A stretch of 30,160 nt of DNA from JARYLZ01 sp964388275 (GCA_964388275.1 CAYLZD010000042.1:1-30160); one strand, 5' to 3'. Shown: positions 15,145 through 24,301, counted from the first letter of the stretch. The notes: generated by a model from the letters alone, not told the origin. A program made the numbers and translations.

Positions 15145-18100
15145 GTGAATCCGGTTTCGACTCCAATAGAGCTGGACGCCGCGGCCCGCTCTCTCGAACG
15201 CGATCTGCTCCGCGCCTCCCGCTCCGTCAGACAGCAGGCCCGGAGCATTGAGCATTTCATCGATGCCACCCGGCGCCTGCCTCCGCAGTGGACGCGGTCG
15301 TATTACCTGCCGCTCGTGCCGCGCCTCCTGCTGCTCGTGCGCCATCCTTACCTCGTCGGTTGCCCGCCATCGTTCTGGCGGACCTGTCTCTCCTTTCTGC
15401 TCGGTCCGGATGCCGCCGAGGCCCTGCGCGTCGCGCCCGATTCCCAGGCGGCCCTGCGAATCGCCTGGTCTCGCGCCATACGCGATCACGCGCAGGTCGG
15501 CGCCCTTCGCGAATTGCAGGCGCTGTTCAAGGATGCCGGACTCACCACGTCCGGCCCAAGCGCGGAGCAGTGGCTGTCCATCTCGAGCGCCGGCGCCTCC
15601 GAGTACGACCGCTTCCTGGTATGGGCGCGGATAGTCGGATTGGACGAGTCGATCGCGCCGCTCGTCGAAGGCGCCCGCAAGTCCTGGGATGCTTTCCGCA
15701 ATCAGACCGGCGTCGTTTCCGTCGTTCTCCTGGAAAATGACACTGTGATTCCGGAGGCGGCCGGAATTATCCTGGGGCTTTCCGTAACCGCCGTACGGGG
15801 CGCCGCTCCGCATTTTCATTTCTCCAACGGGCTGGATTTCGAGGGAGGCGTCACGCACGAGCAACTCGGGCGTGCGCAGCGGCTGGCGGCGGAGTTGGCC
15901 GCTTCGCGTCTCAAGGCGTCGAAACCCTTTGTCATTCAATACGGTTTCCGAGACGCCGGACCGGTTTTCGCCGGCGCGTCATTGGGTCTTGCGGCGGCCA
16001 TCGGCGCCGTTGCCGCCGTCTCGCATGAACTCAACAGCTCGCTGCGCTGGACCTGTCCGCCCACCACCGCACTGATCGGCAGCATCGAGGAGAACGGAGT
16101 CGTGCACCCGGGGCCCTGGTCCGTGCTGGAACTCAAACTGCGCGCCTGTTTCTTTTCACCCCTTGAGGCGGTGATAATTCCGGCCGCGCACAGGGAAAGA
16201 GCGCAGTCGCTGCTGAATTCCCTCAAAATTTCATATCCCGATCGCACCCTGAAAATTCACGGGGTGTTGAACGTGGAAAACTGTTTCCGCTACAGTGACG
16301 CCGTCCACGCCGTTCATCGCTCGGATCTGGACCGCATCAAAACGGCGCTGTCAACGAATCGCGTACCGGCGCTGGTCGTTTTGCTCGCCATCATTGCCTC
16401 GATTGCCGGGTATTTCGCCTACAAGGCCTGGTACGATTATCCGAACCTGGAGAAGACGCTCGGAATAAGGTTCGGCAAAAACGCCGTCGTTTTCAATCCG
16501 AAAGATTCCCTCGAATGGTGTTTTCGGGACGATACCATCGTCGTGAAGCCGGTCGCGCCTTTCGGCGACCTGGAAACCGGCGACGGATACTCCCGCCATT
16601 TCTGGATCTGGAACATGACGCCGCGCGACAAGGAAGTGCTGCTCTCCGTTGAAGGCCCGGACTCGGCCGACTGGTACATCAACTGGAACGGGGGCGAACA
16701 GTCGCTGCCCTCGGGCGGATCGCTGCGCATGAGCGTAATGTACGCGCCGCTGACCGACGGACGGAAGAAGCGCGCGGCACTCGTCATCAGGAGCGCGGGA
16801 TCACGGGACGAGCTTTACCGGCTTGCATTCACCGGCGCCGCCGGCGATCCTCTCCCCGGAGGATATGCCCTTCTGCTGGACGGAGAAGACGATTTTCTGA
16901 GTTTCGGAGAGCAGAGCGTGGTCTCCTCAAGCGACGAGCTGACTTTCGAATGCATGGTCAGACTGATTTCGGACAAGCCGGGCATCCTCCTTTACAGCGG
17001 CGACAATCCCCCGGACGGCGGTGTGACGGTAGCCCACCGAATCTTTATCGAGCCGGCCCGCGTGTTTCTGCGCATCGGTAATTTCATACGTGACATACCT
17101 CTTTCCGGGAGAAACCGGCTTCTTCCAGGGGAATGGCATCACGTGGCCCTGTCGTACTCGGCTTCAGAGGGACGTGTGCTGTTTCTCGTGGACGGCAATC
17201 CGGTGCTTGATTCCGCCGTGGAGTTCAACGCCGGTGGCCCCGGGAAGCCGCGCACGACCATCGGAGCTTACAACGACGGCAACCATCCTGCGCATCAGCA
17301 CTTGCACGCCGAAATCGACGAAGTCCATCTCTGGAGGATTTTCCGAAGCGCGAATGCGATAAGAGCCGGTCTCGCGAGAAAGACTGTCGGGACCGAAACG
17401 GGTCTGGCGGGCTTATGGGACTTTGACGCCGACTGCGAAACCACCTCGTTCAACGCGAATCCCCGCACTCACAATCCGCAGCTTCACGGAAGGCCGATAC
17501 TTCGGCGCTCCTCGGCGCTACGCAGCCACAGCGGAAACATGCCGGCCTGCCGCGCCGTGCCGGGTCCTCCGGGACGCGGCGCCTTGGAACTTCAGACGGG
17601 CTGTTACCTGCATTACCCTCGCAATCCCCTGCAGCGACGTTCCGACGCCACCTTCGGGCTGTGGCATCGACATAACGGAGACGCAAGGCACATACTCTTC
17701 TCATTTGCCAACAGCAACCGCGAGATCATCGTATCCCCCGGCCGGGCGATAGTCCTCGGTACTGGAATTGCGTACGCGCAGCCCGACACCGGCTGGCACT
17801 ACTGGTGTGTGCGTTCCTTTTCGACCGGCAGCACGGACATGTTCATTGACGGGAAGCGTATCGCCTCCATCCCTGAAGCCATGGCGCCCGTCGACAGGGG
17901 ATACCGTTTCGAGGGGATGCAGGCGGGGTTTTTCAACGACAAGTACAACTCCCTGGAAAACTTCGAAACCTTCCGCCCTGCGCTGGCGGTGAAGCGCGCA
18001 ATTTCGGATCTGGCCGTTTGGGACCGGGCGCTGAGCGACCGTGAAGTGCTTGAACTCGCGCGCGGATCAGATCCGCCCGCGCGAAGCCTGGTCCTGCGCG

Positions 18101-18201
18101 CACCGCTGGACGCGGCACAGGCAGAAGGCGGAAACTTCCCGCTGACCGCCGGAGCCGGGTGGATGCATGTGCGAAGGGTGAGGGGGTATGGGGATGAGTG
18201 A
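15145..18201 (+). CDS. Lon-like Ser/Lys protease domain - TM - Ig-like - LamG - LamG protein
   Basis: This 1018-residue protein starts at GTG 15145, 19 nt after the zinc-motif gene. Residues 1-180 are helical. Residues about 190-380 resemble the Lon (S16) proteolytic domain: FAGASLGLAAAIG holds the candidate nucleophile Ser279, IGSIEENGVVHPG matches the GEI..G.V.PIGG strand pair, and ELKLRAC holds Lys331, followed by LEAVIIPAAHR. A single transmembrane helix lies at about 407-428. Outside the membrane come an Ig-like/ASPM-type beta domain (about 480-565) and two LamG jelly-roll domains (about 573-770 and 812-975). There is no AAA+ module. I infer a cytoplasmic protease linked to an extracytoplasmic ligand-binding part. 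The stop codon lies inside a heptamer repeat array. Confidence 0.85.
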   Translation: MNPVSTPIELDAAARSLERDLLRASRSVRQQARSIEHFIDATRRLPPQWTRSYYLPLVPRLLLLVRHPYLVGCPPSFWRTCLSFLLGPDAAEALRVAPDSQAALRIAWSRAIRDHAQVGALRELQALFKDAGLTTSGPSAEQWLSISSAGASEYDRFLVWARIVGLDESIAPLVEGARKSWDAFRNQTGVVSVVLLENDTVIPEAAGIILGLSVTAVRGAAPHFHFSNGLDFEGGVTHEQLGRAQRLAAELAASRLKASKPFVIQYGFRDAGPVFAGASLGLAAAIGAVAAVSHELNSSLRWTCPPTTALIGSIEENGVVHPGPWSVLELKLRACFFSPLEAVIIPAAHRERAQSLLNSLKISYPDRTLKIHGVLNVENCFRYSDAVHAVHRSDLDRIKTALSTNRVPALVVLLAIIASIAGYFAYKAWYDYPNLEKTLGIRFGKNAVVFNPKDSLEWCFRDDTIVVKPVAPFGDLETGDGYSRHFWIWNMTPRDKEVLLSVEGPDSADWYINWNGGEQSLPSGGSLRMSVMYAPLTDGRKKRAALVIRSAGSRDELYRLAFTGAAGDPLPGGYALLLDGEDDFLSFGEQSVVSSSDELTFECMVRLISDKPGILLYSGDNPPDGGVTVAHRIFIEPARVFLRIGNFIRDIPLSGRNRLLPGEWHHVALSYSASEGRVLFLVDGNPVLDSAVEFNAGGPGKPRTTIGAYNDGNHPAHQHLHAEIDEVHLWRIFRSANAIRAGLARKTVGTETGLAGLWDFDADCETTSFNANPRTHNPQLHGRPILRRSSALRSHSGNMPACRAVPGPPGRGALELQTGCYLHYPRNPLQRRSDATFGLWHRHNGDARHILFSFANSNREIIVSPGRAIVLGTGIAYAQPDTGWHYWCVRSFSTGSTDMFIDGKRIASIPEAMAPVDRGYRFEGMQAGFFNDKYNSLENFETFRPALAVKRAISDLAVWDRALSDREVLELARGSDPPARSLVLRAPLDAAQAEGGNFPLTAGAGWMHVRRVRGYGDE

Positions 18202-18253
18202 AGGGGGAAGGGTGAAGGGTGAAGAGTGAAGAGTGAAGGGTGAAGAGCGAAGG
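18198..18253 (+). repeat. Heptamer tandem array, 8 units
   Basis: Eight consecutive 7-base units of the form GTGAAGR (with minor variants GGGAAGG and GCGAAGG) start at the stop codon of the LamG gene. The array is pure purine apart from T and one C. Because it overlaps the stop, unit gain or loss would not change the protein unless it also affects the TGA in unit 1. Confidence 0.9.
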
Positions 18254-18562
18254 GATGAAGAAGTGGTTGCTCGATGTCGCGGGTTGTAGGCATGGCGGTT
18301 TTTCGCTCGCGCTCGAACATGGATCCTTGTCCGAGGATCACGTTGATCTGCTTCGGATCGGGGATATAGTACCAATCTCAGGATTCAGCTTCCGACCGAT
18401 CCTCGCTAGCGGGAATTCATCGGCGCCGCGGCTGAGCGTAAAGTCCTCGGATATAGAATCATCGTGGCGTCTTTGCAGGACGTCCTGCGCGGAAAGGCGT
18501 GTGCATACATAGACAAGCAGCGAACAAAAAGCAAGAGGCAAAAGGAACCACGCGCCCAATCG
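18254..18562. other. Gene-free stretch with possible decayed reading frame
   Basis: No intact gene is supported here. On the minus strand, 18340-18560 can be read as a signal-peptide-like segment (FLLPLAFCSLLVYVC ending in LSAQ) continuing for about 50 residues. A second stretch with protein-like composition (WYYIPDPKQINVILGQGS) follows in another frame after a stop. This may be the remnant of an exported-protein gene, or chance. Confidence 0.25.
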
Positions 18563-18583
18563 CCCCTCCCCGTCGGGGAGGGG
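18563..18583. repeat. Perfect GC-rich hairpin at the head of the 75-bp repeats
   Basis: CCCCTCCCC (18563-18571) pairs with GGGGAGGGG (18575-18583) around a GTC loop. It leads directly into the first 75-bp unit and is probably part of the same REP-like element. Confidence 0.75.
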
Positions 18584-18794
18584 TGGCCGCCGACCTGTCC
18601 GACGAAGTCCCGCATCTTGCGGGACGTAGTCGGAAGGCGACCGGGGTGGGTGGAGGGGTGGCCGCCGACCTGTCCGACGAAGTCCCGCATCGTCCGGGAC
18701 GTAGTCGGAAGGCGGCCGGGGTGGGTGGAGGGGTGGCCGCCGACCTGTCCGACAAAATCCCGCATCTTCCGGGACGTAGTCGGAAGGCGGCCGG
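18577..18794 (+). repeat. Three 75-bp tandem REP-like units
   Basis: Units start at 18577, 18652 and 18727. Each contains GACCTGTCCGACRAARTCCCGC and then GGGACGTAGTCGGAAG, which fold into an imperfect hairpin of about 17 bp (two mismatches in unit 1). Units differ mainly at the tip of the stem. A related element lies on the opposite strand at 29843-29885. No protein is supported through these repeats. Confidence 0.9.
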
Positions 18795-18867
18795 ATTGTA
18801 GGGGGCAACCGACAGCTTGGGCACTTTTGCCGGCTTGCACTGTTTTTCCACCAAGCGCAGCGCCCTT

Positions 18868-18955
18868 CGTGACGACCTGCACAGCCACTCGCGACAACTT
18901 GCCGGCGTTCTCGTGACGACCTGCACAGCCACGCGTGACAACTTGCCGGCATCCT
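18868..18955. repeat. 44-bp tandem duplication
   Basis: Two consecutive 44-nt units (18868-18911 and 18912-18955) both start CGTGACGACCTGCACAGCCA and share CAACTTGCCGGC. They differ at only a few positions. It lies between the REP-like units and the channel gene, in a stretch (18795-19181) with no supported gene. Confidence 0.85.
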
Positions 18956-19181
18956 CGTAAAGACATCGGTCGATTGCGCATCGGCTTGTCTCGGCCGGCC
19001 TGAACGACAATCTGATCCTCGCATATGCCTTCCGCTTCAAGGGCCTGGCGGACAGATCGCGGGGCAAGCGTCCGTTCTCAGCTCTTCCATTTATTGATCA
19101 TTGCCTTTCTCATCTTTGCCCCATAGTGTTTGGTTCAACAGAATATCTTGAGCTGAAGCGAGGGGGATCCATTCAGATATT

Positions 19182-21170
19182 CTACTCTGGGCTAATCCCA
19201 TTCTCGTGTTGTCTCATAGTTGTCTCCCCACCAGTGAACGGTTCCTTTAGGAGCAAATCTGCGACATGTTCGTCCGTCAGAATTACTTTCGCCTCGGAGA
19301 TATTCGACGACAATTGATCTTTAATATTTTCCGCGATTATTTTCCCTTCATTCGTTATAATTTCAATTGTAACGTCGATTTTTATTGATTTCTCTTCTTT
19401 GATCAGCAAATCAATATTTTGCAGAGTCATCAATGTCCTTGCATCGACATCCAATTGATTTTCATATTTGCCGCTTCGGTCGGCCAATATTATAACTTTT
19501 TCAAGAGCATCGCTGATGAATCTTTTCAAATCGTTTATGTTTCTGGGATTGCCCTTTTGCCATGTCGCATCCTGTAATTCTTGCGCTTCTTCCGATTTCT
19601 CATGTCCAAGATCGAATAGAAACAGTATTTGTTCCTTTTTGTATTTTTCCTCAAGCTTATCCTTTTTGTATTTTTCTGCAAGCTCTTTTGCTATTTCCGG
19701 AACCGTCCAATTCCAACCGCAAACCAGGACCCTGGGCATGTATTTCAGGGCAGGAGCTTGATTGTTTTTGCTAGTCGATAATGCCTTTCCATCCTTCTCT
19801 AATTCCCGGTCAACGCCGATCAATATCTTTGCCACCTCCTCATCAGCATAAACCGGACGTAGTTCTGTGCCGTCGCCAATCAGGTGAGGATTTGTTGCAA
19901 TATTATAGCCACTTATCGTAAATAGTTCAAGGGATATTTTGCGCTTATGATCTGTTGATTTTCTTCTGCCGCTGCTCAGTGAATGCACTGCCATCAATGT
20001 ACGCGCATCTACGTCGAGTTCGTCCCTAATGCCTCCTCCGTGATCAGCAAGAACAATAATTCCTGCCGCCCCCCTGTATGACGCTTTTTCCAAATCGTCA
20101 ATGCTCCTCGGATTACCGCGAACCCATTGAATCCTTATTGTTTGGCCTGATTCCCTATTTATCCATTTCCTTGGAATGTTTTCTTCCTCCTCGTTACCCC
20201 TGTCGAAAAGCAAAACCACCGATTTTATGTCGACTTTTCCATCTGATATCAGCAGCAGCAAATCCCTCAATTTCGTGTTCCAACCGCAGATCAGAAGGTG
20301 CTTATTTTCCTTGCATTCAAGCTGTCCTCTCGCTCCTCTGTCGACCTTGTCCTGCAACAAAGTGGTTATTGACCCTGTCAATACCCCTATCAGCACAAGA
20401 CCAGCAAATACGATCAATATTGCTGTCAGTTTCGAGTACAAAGTGACTACAGCCTCCGGATCGCTCTGACCGAAAAGTGAAAATATGCTCCATATCAGTG
20501 TGCGGAAATAATCTCCGAAGGACGCGTTTACCTCGCTCTCCGAACTCATTATAATCCAGCTGCACAGGAGCACGACTATCATGATCCCAATTATTGATAT
20601 AATGATTTCTCTGTAAATTTTCTTTGAAAATGACCCGGCTCCCTCAAGAACATACAGCCACCTGTTAAGAAAAATGATATTTCTCAAGTGGTGTATGACG
20701 CGGCCAATTCTAAATAATCTCAGCAAACGAGGAACGGCGGCATATTCCGCCAATGCGATTGATTCCGGGAACAGAGATATAATAATCGCGCATACGCCTG
20801 CAACTGCCGTCGCCAAATCCGCAAGCCCATACCATCTTTTTATGTAATGGTTGGAAGACAGTTTCCACAACCAGTCATTAGTTTCTTTGCCGTTCGAGCT
20901 TTGCCGTCCGGTATAGATGATTCTTAGTATATAGTCAAGAATAAAATACCCGTCAACAAACAGCATCGACCAGCGAAATACTGCTGTCGATACTATGTAA
21001 TCCGGATGCCAGGCAATGAAGAGCAAGGACAGCAGCGCAAGTCCTATAATTACTCTATCGGCCCATGCTCGGCACGGTTCCGGGGTAGCCGGAGGCGTAC
21101 GATTCTCAGTATATACGGCTCTTAAGCAGCCTTGTCTATTTACGGCACCGGATCCATTATCAGCCGACAT
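19182..21170 (-). CDS. Six-helix ion-channel-like protein with two RCK/TrkA-N-type domains
   Basis: The 662-residue protein has predicted helices at about 38-54, 61-86, 116-134, 146-165, 188-208 and 247-272, plus a pore-like re-entrant segment at about 219-240. The fourth helix carries regularly spaced arginines (148, 151, 154, 157) like a voltage sensor. Where K+ channels have TVGYGD it reads SLFGQSD (231-237), so selectivity is probably different. Two homologous cytoplasmic domains follow, each starting with a nucleotide-binding-type strand (LLICGWN 292-298, VLVCGWN 481-487) and sharing GNPR.I.DL and LDVDARTLM motifs, as in the CASTOR/POLLUX and RCK group. It is the last gene of the F1-like operon, 41 nt after gamma. 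Confidence 0.85.
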   Translation of the reverse strand: MSADNGSGAVNRQGCLRAVYTENRTPPATPEPCRAWADRVIIGLALLSLLFIAWHPDYIVSTAVFRWSMLFVDGYFILDYILRIIYTGRQSSNGKETNDWLWKLSSNHYIKRWYGLADLATAVAGVCAIIISLFPESIALAEYAAVPRLLRLFRIGRVIHHLRNIIFLNRWLYVLEGAGSFSKKIYREIIISIIGIMIVVLLCSWIIMSSESEVNASFGDYFRTLIWSIFSLFGQSDPEAVVTLYSKLTAILIVFAGLVLIGVLTGSITTLLQDKVDRGARGQLECKENKHLLICGWNTKLRDLLLLISDGKVDIKSVVLLFDRGNEEEENIPRKWINRESGQTIRIQWVRGNPRSIDDLEKASYRGAAGIIVLADHGGGIRDELDVDARTLMAVHSLSSGRRKSTDHKRKISLELFTISGYNIATNPHLIGDGTELRPVYADEEVAKILIGVDRELEKDGKALSTSKNNQAPALKYMPRVLVCGWNWTVPEIAKELAEKYKKDKLEEKYKKEQILFLFDLGHEKSEEAQELQDATWQKGNPRNINDLKRFISDALEKVIILADRSGKYENQLDVDARTLMTLQNIDLLIKEEKSIKIDVTIEIITNEGKIIAENIKDQLSSNISEAKVILTDEHVADLLLKEPFTGGETTMRQHENGISPE

Positions 21171-21211
21171 GATTCCCTGTGATAAAATACAAATACGTTA
21201 CTGCTTGCGGC

Positions 21212-22126
21212 TTACCTTTCCCTTGCTTTCCTGAAAGCCATCGCCCCGCTGATGGTGTCCACGAGCTCGCGAGTTATGTCCGCCTGACGGGTTTTTAATA
21301 TCTGAAGGCGCAAAGCTTTTATGTCCTCCTCGATTCGCTGTGACGTTTCCGTTGTAGTGCGGAAGCGTTCTTCATTCTCAGTCAACTCCGATATGAGAAG
21401 AGCGTACACAATTTCCGTCTGAACGTACTGCTTTATCAGATATTCGAAGAGTTCGTTTTCAGCGCCGCCGTCATATGGACCCAAATAAAGACCTGGAAAC
21501 AGCAATTCCATGTCCCCAACCTTTGCCCTTGTGGGCTTACGATTGTCCGATGCCTGTTCTTCGTCAGCGGGAATTAGTTTAATCGCCTCAGACTGAGACT
21601 TATTATCTTTGATGATATTACCTATCAGTACAATATTTGGAAGCTTCTTGCTCCCTTTGACAGGTAGAATCTCTGTTAAATGCTTTTCAAAGAAAGCGAT
21701 CTTTTCTCCGATTGGATCGTATCCTTTGCCTTCTGTTACCATATCAGGGAACGATAAAGTACTTATAATCTTATGGTTACTTATTCTGCATCTCCTGCCA
21801 ACTCGAATTACAGATTTCACATTACGGAGCATATCATCGGATTTCCGAAACTTTTCCGATATATTCCGATTAAATTTTCCGCAGAGTCCGTAATTGGACG
21901 CTAGAACGATTATCGTGGTATCAGACGACGTAAATCCACGATCCTTCATGTGCGGCAGCGCCGCAAAAAACATCCCCCTCACTGCTTCGCGATACCTGGC
22001 AAAGTCATCGCATGCTCCCTTCAGGAGTTTTTTACGGCTGCCTGAACGGACTTTAAATACCTCGACCGCGCGGAAGCGCTGTTCCCTGGCTTCGAGTCTT
22101 TCCTTAAGTATTCTTATAAGAGACAT
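21212..22126 (-). CDS. F1-ATPase gamma-subunit-like protein
   Basis: At 304 residues it is close to normal gamma length (about 290). The N-terminal helix is divergent, but the central SNYGLCGKFNRNI corresponds to the conserved SDRGLCGGLN segment. The C-terminal helix ends with LQILKTRQADITRELVDTI, matching the gamma signature (YNKARQAAITQEL.EI). Gamma forms the rotating shaft through the alpha3beta3 ring, so its presence indicates a rotary-type assembly. An insertion of acidic and lysine-rich sequence is visible at about 175-200. It sits 36 nt after alpha and 41 nt before the channel gene. Divergence makes it unlikely to be the housekeeping ATP synthase gamma. Confidence 0.88.
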   Translation of the reverse strand: MSLIRILKERLEAREQRFRAVEVFKVRSGSRKKLLKGACDDFARYREAVRGMFFAALPHMKDRGFTSSDTTIIVLASNYGLCGKFNRNISEKFRKSDDMLRNVKSVIRVGRRCRISNHKIISTLSFPDMVTEGKGYDPIGEKIAFFEKHLTEILPVKGSKKLPNIVLIGNIIKDNKSQSEAIKLIPADEEQASDNRKPTRAKVGDMELLFPGLYLGPYDGGAENELFEYLIKQYVQTEIVYALLISELTENEERFRTTTETSQRIEEDIKALRLQILKTRQADITRELVDTISGAMAFRKARER

Positions 22127-22162
22127 GTCGGCCGATCATTTTTCTTTAAAAAGTGAGCCTGA

Positions 22163-24253
22163 TCAGCGCCGACCATTGTCTGCGGTCGCAACTGCTTGAG
22201 AAACAACCCTTCGGATTAGATCGTCTATCTTGCTTGCCTCCTCATTCTCTGAGATGTACTCGTCAAACTCTTTACAGGCAATCTCATCGTCCAGCTTCGG
22301 GTCCTTGTTTACATTTTTCTTCTTGAACTCTGTAATAAAGCTACTATAATAAGGCGACAACTTAAAATTGTCCTCTAATATTTCAAATAGTTTGCTGGAT
22401 TGGATATATGTCATATTTTTCAGTTCCCTTAACACTTCAAAGAGATTTTTAATTCCCTTTTCCCACTTTATATCATCAGTTCTAAAGTACTTACTAATAT
22501 ACCTGAAACCAATAATAAACCTCCAGATAATGAGCGCCTGTGTATGGTAGTGGATCGGAGATCCGGATTCCTGTTTCAGCACTTCTCGGATATTGTCGCC
22601 GAAGGTCAGCAGCAATTGAGAAGGATCGTTAGCATCTAAAAAATTAGCGAATTTTTTCTTCTCGAAATACTCGCATATAATGCCCTTGAGCGGCTTCTCC
22701 TCAGCGCTGCCTCTGTTTTCGTTCGGGTCCGTTCGGGATCTATCAAGGAAAGAAGTAGGGATATTCTGCGAGATTATCTTCATCCATGGCAGCTGCGCCT
22801 TCTCGCCGATACGAGAAACGGATATTCCGATGTCTACGGCGGGACGGTAGTTCTCCTTAAAAAGTATCGGGTTCAAATATAACTGTCCGTCGGTGATGGA
22901 TATGATATTTGTTGCAATATATGAAGCATAGTCCTCATCCTTAGTCTCAACGATGGGAAAGGCGCTCAAACTTCCTCCTTCTTTTATTTTTACTTTCTCA
23001 GCCAAGTATGGGAGATAATTGAGCAGCATTTCGGAATCACCACCTTCTATTTTTATATCTTGTATATCTTGGAATATTTCCTCGCCTGACTTCGTTTTCT
23101 TATCCTTGTCGGTAGTATCATCCTTGTGGGTATTAATAACCTGACAGGCCCGTTCGAGAAGTCTTGAATGAAGATAGAAAATATCACCCGGATAGGCCTC
23201 GCGCCCCGGAGAACGTTCCAGGATTAGAGACAGGTGCCTGTACGCAGCGGCATGGCGCGAAAGGTCGTCGAACACGATGAGGGCGTGCCGTCCGGTGTCG
23301 CGGAAATATTCGGCCATGCTGCATCCGGCGAAAGGAGCTATGAACACTGCCGGCGCGGGATCATTGGCCATGGCCGCGACAATAATCGTATTTGTCATCG
23401 CGCCTGCTTCTTCAAGCACAGAATGAATCTTGGCGACTTCCGAGGCCTTTCTTCCGATGGCGACATATACGCACACCATACCGTCTTTACCATCTTTTTC
23501 GTCTTTACCATCTTTTTCTTTTTTAACATCTTTAATACGATGCTGGTTGATTATCGTGTCGAGCGCCACCTGTGTTTTGCCCGTATTTCGGTCGCCGATA
23601 ATAAGCATTCTCTGACCTCGCCCGACAGGAAACATGGAATCCACCGCCAGCAAGCCGGTCATCAGCGGCTCTTTCACAGGCGACCTGTATAAAACGCCCG
23701 GAGCTTTCCTCTCTACCGGCAGCCGCAATGTCGGCTCGATTTTTTTGGATTCGCCGTCCAGAGGCGAACCGAAGGGATCCACGACACGGCCGAGGAAAGT
23801 ATCGCCGACCGGCACTGTGAATTCTTCGTCGTTGCGTCCGACAGATTGCCAATTTGGCGCTTGAACATTCTGCGGATCCAGTGTCTCCGGATCGTCGGGA
23901 GGCGAAAACGTGCGCATTCCGAGAAGGACATAATCGTTTTCCTGAACGAAGCGTTCCTCGCCGAAGACGAGGCAGCCGACGCTGTCCTCATCGAGGTCGA
24001 CCACCATGCCGTAAAATATGTCCTTCCTTAAGGTTTCTTTATGCCATCGCACGGACGAAGTACAGAAAGTCACCGGCTGGTTGATGCGCGCGTCCAGCAA
24101 TCCTGTGATCCGGGCTACTCCGTCGGCAAATTGCCTGACGCGCCCCGAATTGCGGGCGTCGATTTTCGTCTGCGGGGTTTTACCGGCCAGCTCTTCGAGT
24201 TTCTTCTTGAGCTGCTCCTCGATGTCAAGAAATGGTCTTTGTTGTTCGCTCAT
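22163..24253 (-). CDS. F1-ATPase alpha-subunit-like protein with insertions and long C-terminus
   Basis: At 696 residues it is far longer than usual alpha (about 500-550). Conserved features are the P-loop GDRNTGKT (220-227), FDDLSRHAAAYRHLSL, the SPGREAYPGDIFYLHSRLLER segment in its usual place, and the arginine finger in ISVSRIGEKAQ (Arg481). Insertions occur at about 241-258 (a repeated KDGKD-type charged tract encoded by a tandem DNA repeat) and about 376-425. The C-terminal 170 residues follow the canonical FANF..REVLKQ region but are extended and AT-rich. The subunit should bind nucleotide non-catalytically and complete the beta active site. It lies 48 nt after the delta-like gene. Confidence 0.92.
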   Translation of the reverse strand: MSEQQRPFLDIEEQLKKKLEELAGKTPQTKIDARNSGRVRQFADGVARITGLLDARINQPVTFCTSSVRWHKETLRKDIFYGMVVDLDEDSVGCLVFGEERFVQENDYVLLGMRTFSPPDDPETLDPQNVQAPNWQSVGRNDEEFTVPVGDTFLGRVVDPFGSPLDGESKKIEPTLRLPVERKAPGVLYRSPVKEPLMTGLLAVDSMFPVGRGQRMLIIGDRNTGKTQVALDTIINQHRIKDVKKEKDGKDEKDGKDGMVCVYVAIGRKASEVAKIHSVLEEAGAMTNTIIVAAMANDPAPAVFIAPFAGCSMAEYFRDTGRHALIVFDDLSRHAAAYRHLSLILERSPGREAYPGDIFYLHSRLLERACQVINTHKDDTTDKDKKTKSGEEIFQDIQDIKIEGGDSEMLLNYLPYLAEKVKIKEGGSLSAFPIVETKDEDYASYIATNIISITDGQLYLNPILFKENYRPAVDIGISVSRIGEKAQLPWMKIISQNIPTSFLDRSRTDPNENRGSAEEKPLKGIICEYFEKKKFANFLDANDPSQLLLTFGDNIREVLKQESGSPIHYHTQALIIWRFIIGFRYISKYFRTDDIKWEKGIKNLFEVLRELKNMTYIQSSKLFEILEDNFKLSPYYSSFITEFKKKNVNKDPKLDDEIACKEFDEYISENEEASKIDDLIRRVVSQAVATADNGRR

Positions 24254-24301
24254 GTCTTTTTATCGCTTCGTTATGTTGTGATCGCTGTGAGGATGGTCCG
24301 C

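Noticed and set aside
18577..18794. CRISPR-like array of three regular repeats
   Set aside because: The units are contiguous 75-bp copies without unique spacers, each is itself a hairpin, and there are no cas genes.
18338..19067. Long open frames on the minus strand through the repeats (up to 228 residues)
   Set aside because: Their sequence is only translated repeat units rich in Arg, Pro and Ser; all three frames are open for the same reason.
19140..19183. Terminator after the channel gene (AGAATATCT / AGATATTCT inverted repeat)
   Set aside because: The 26-nt loop is long, the stem is AT-rich and overlaps the stop codon, and there is no T-tract; too weak to list as a feature.
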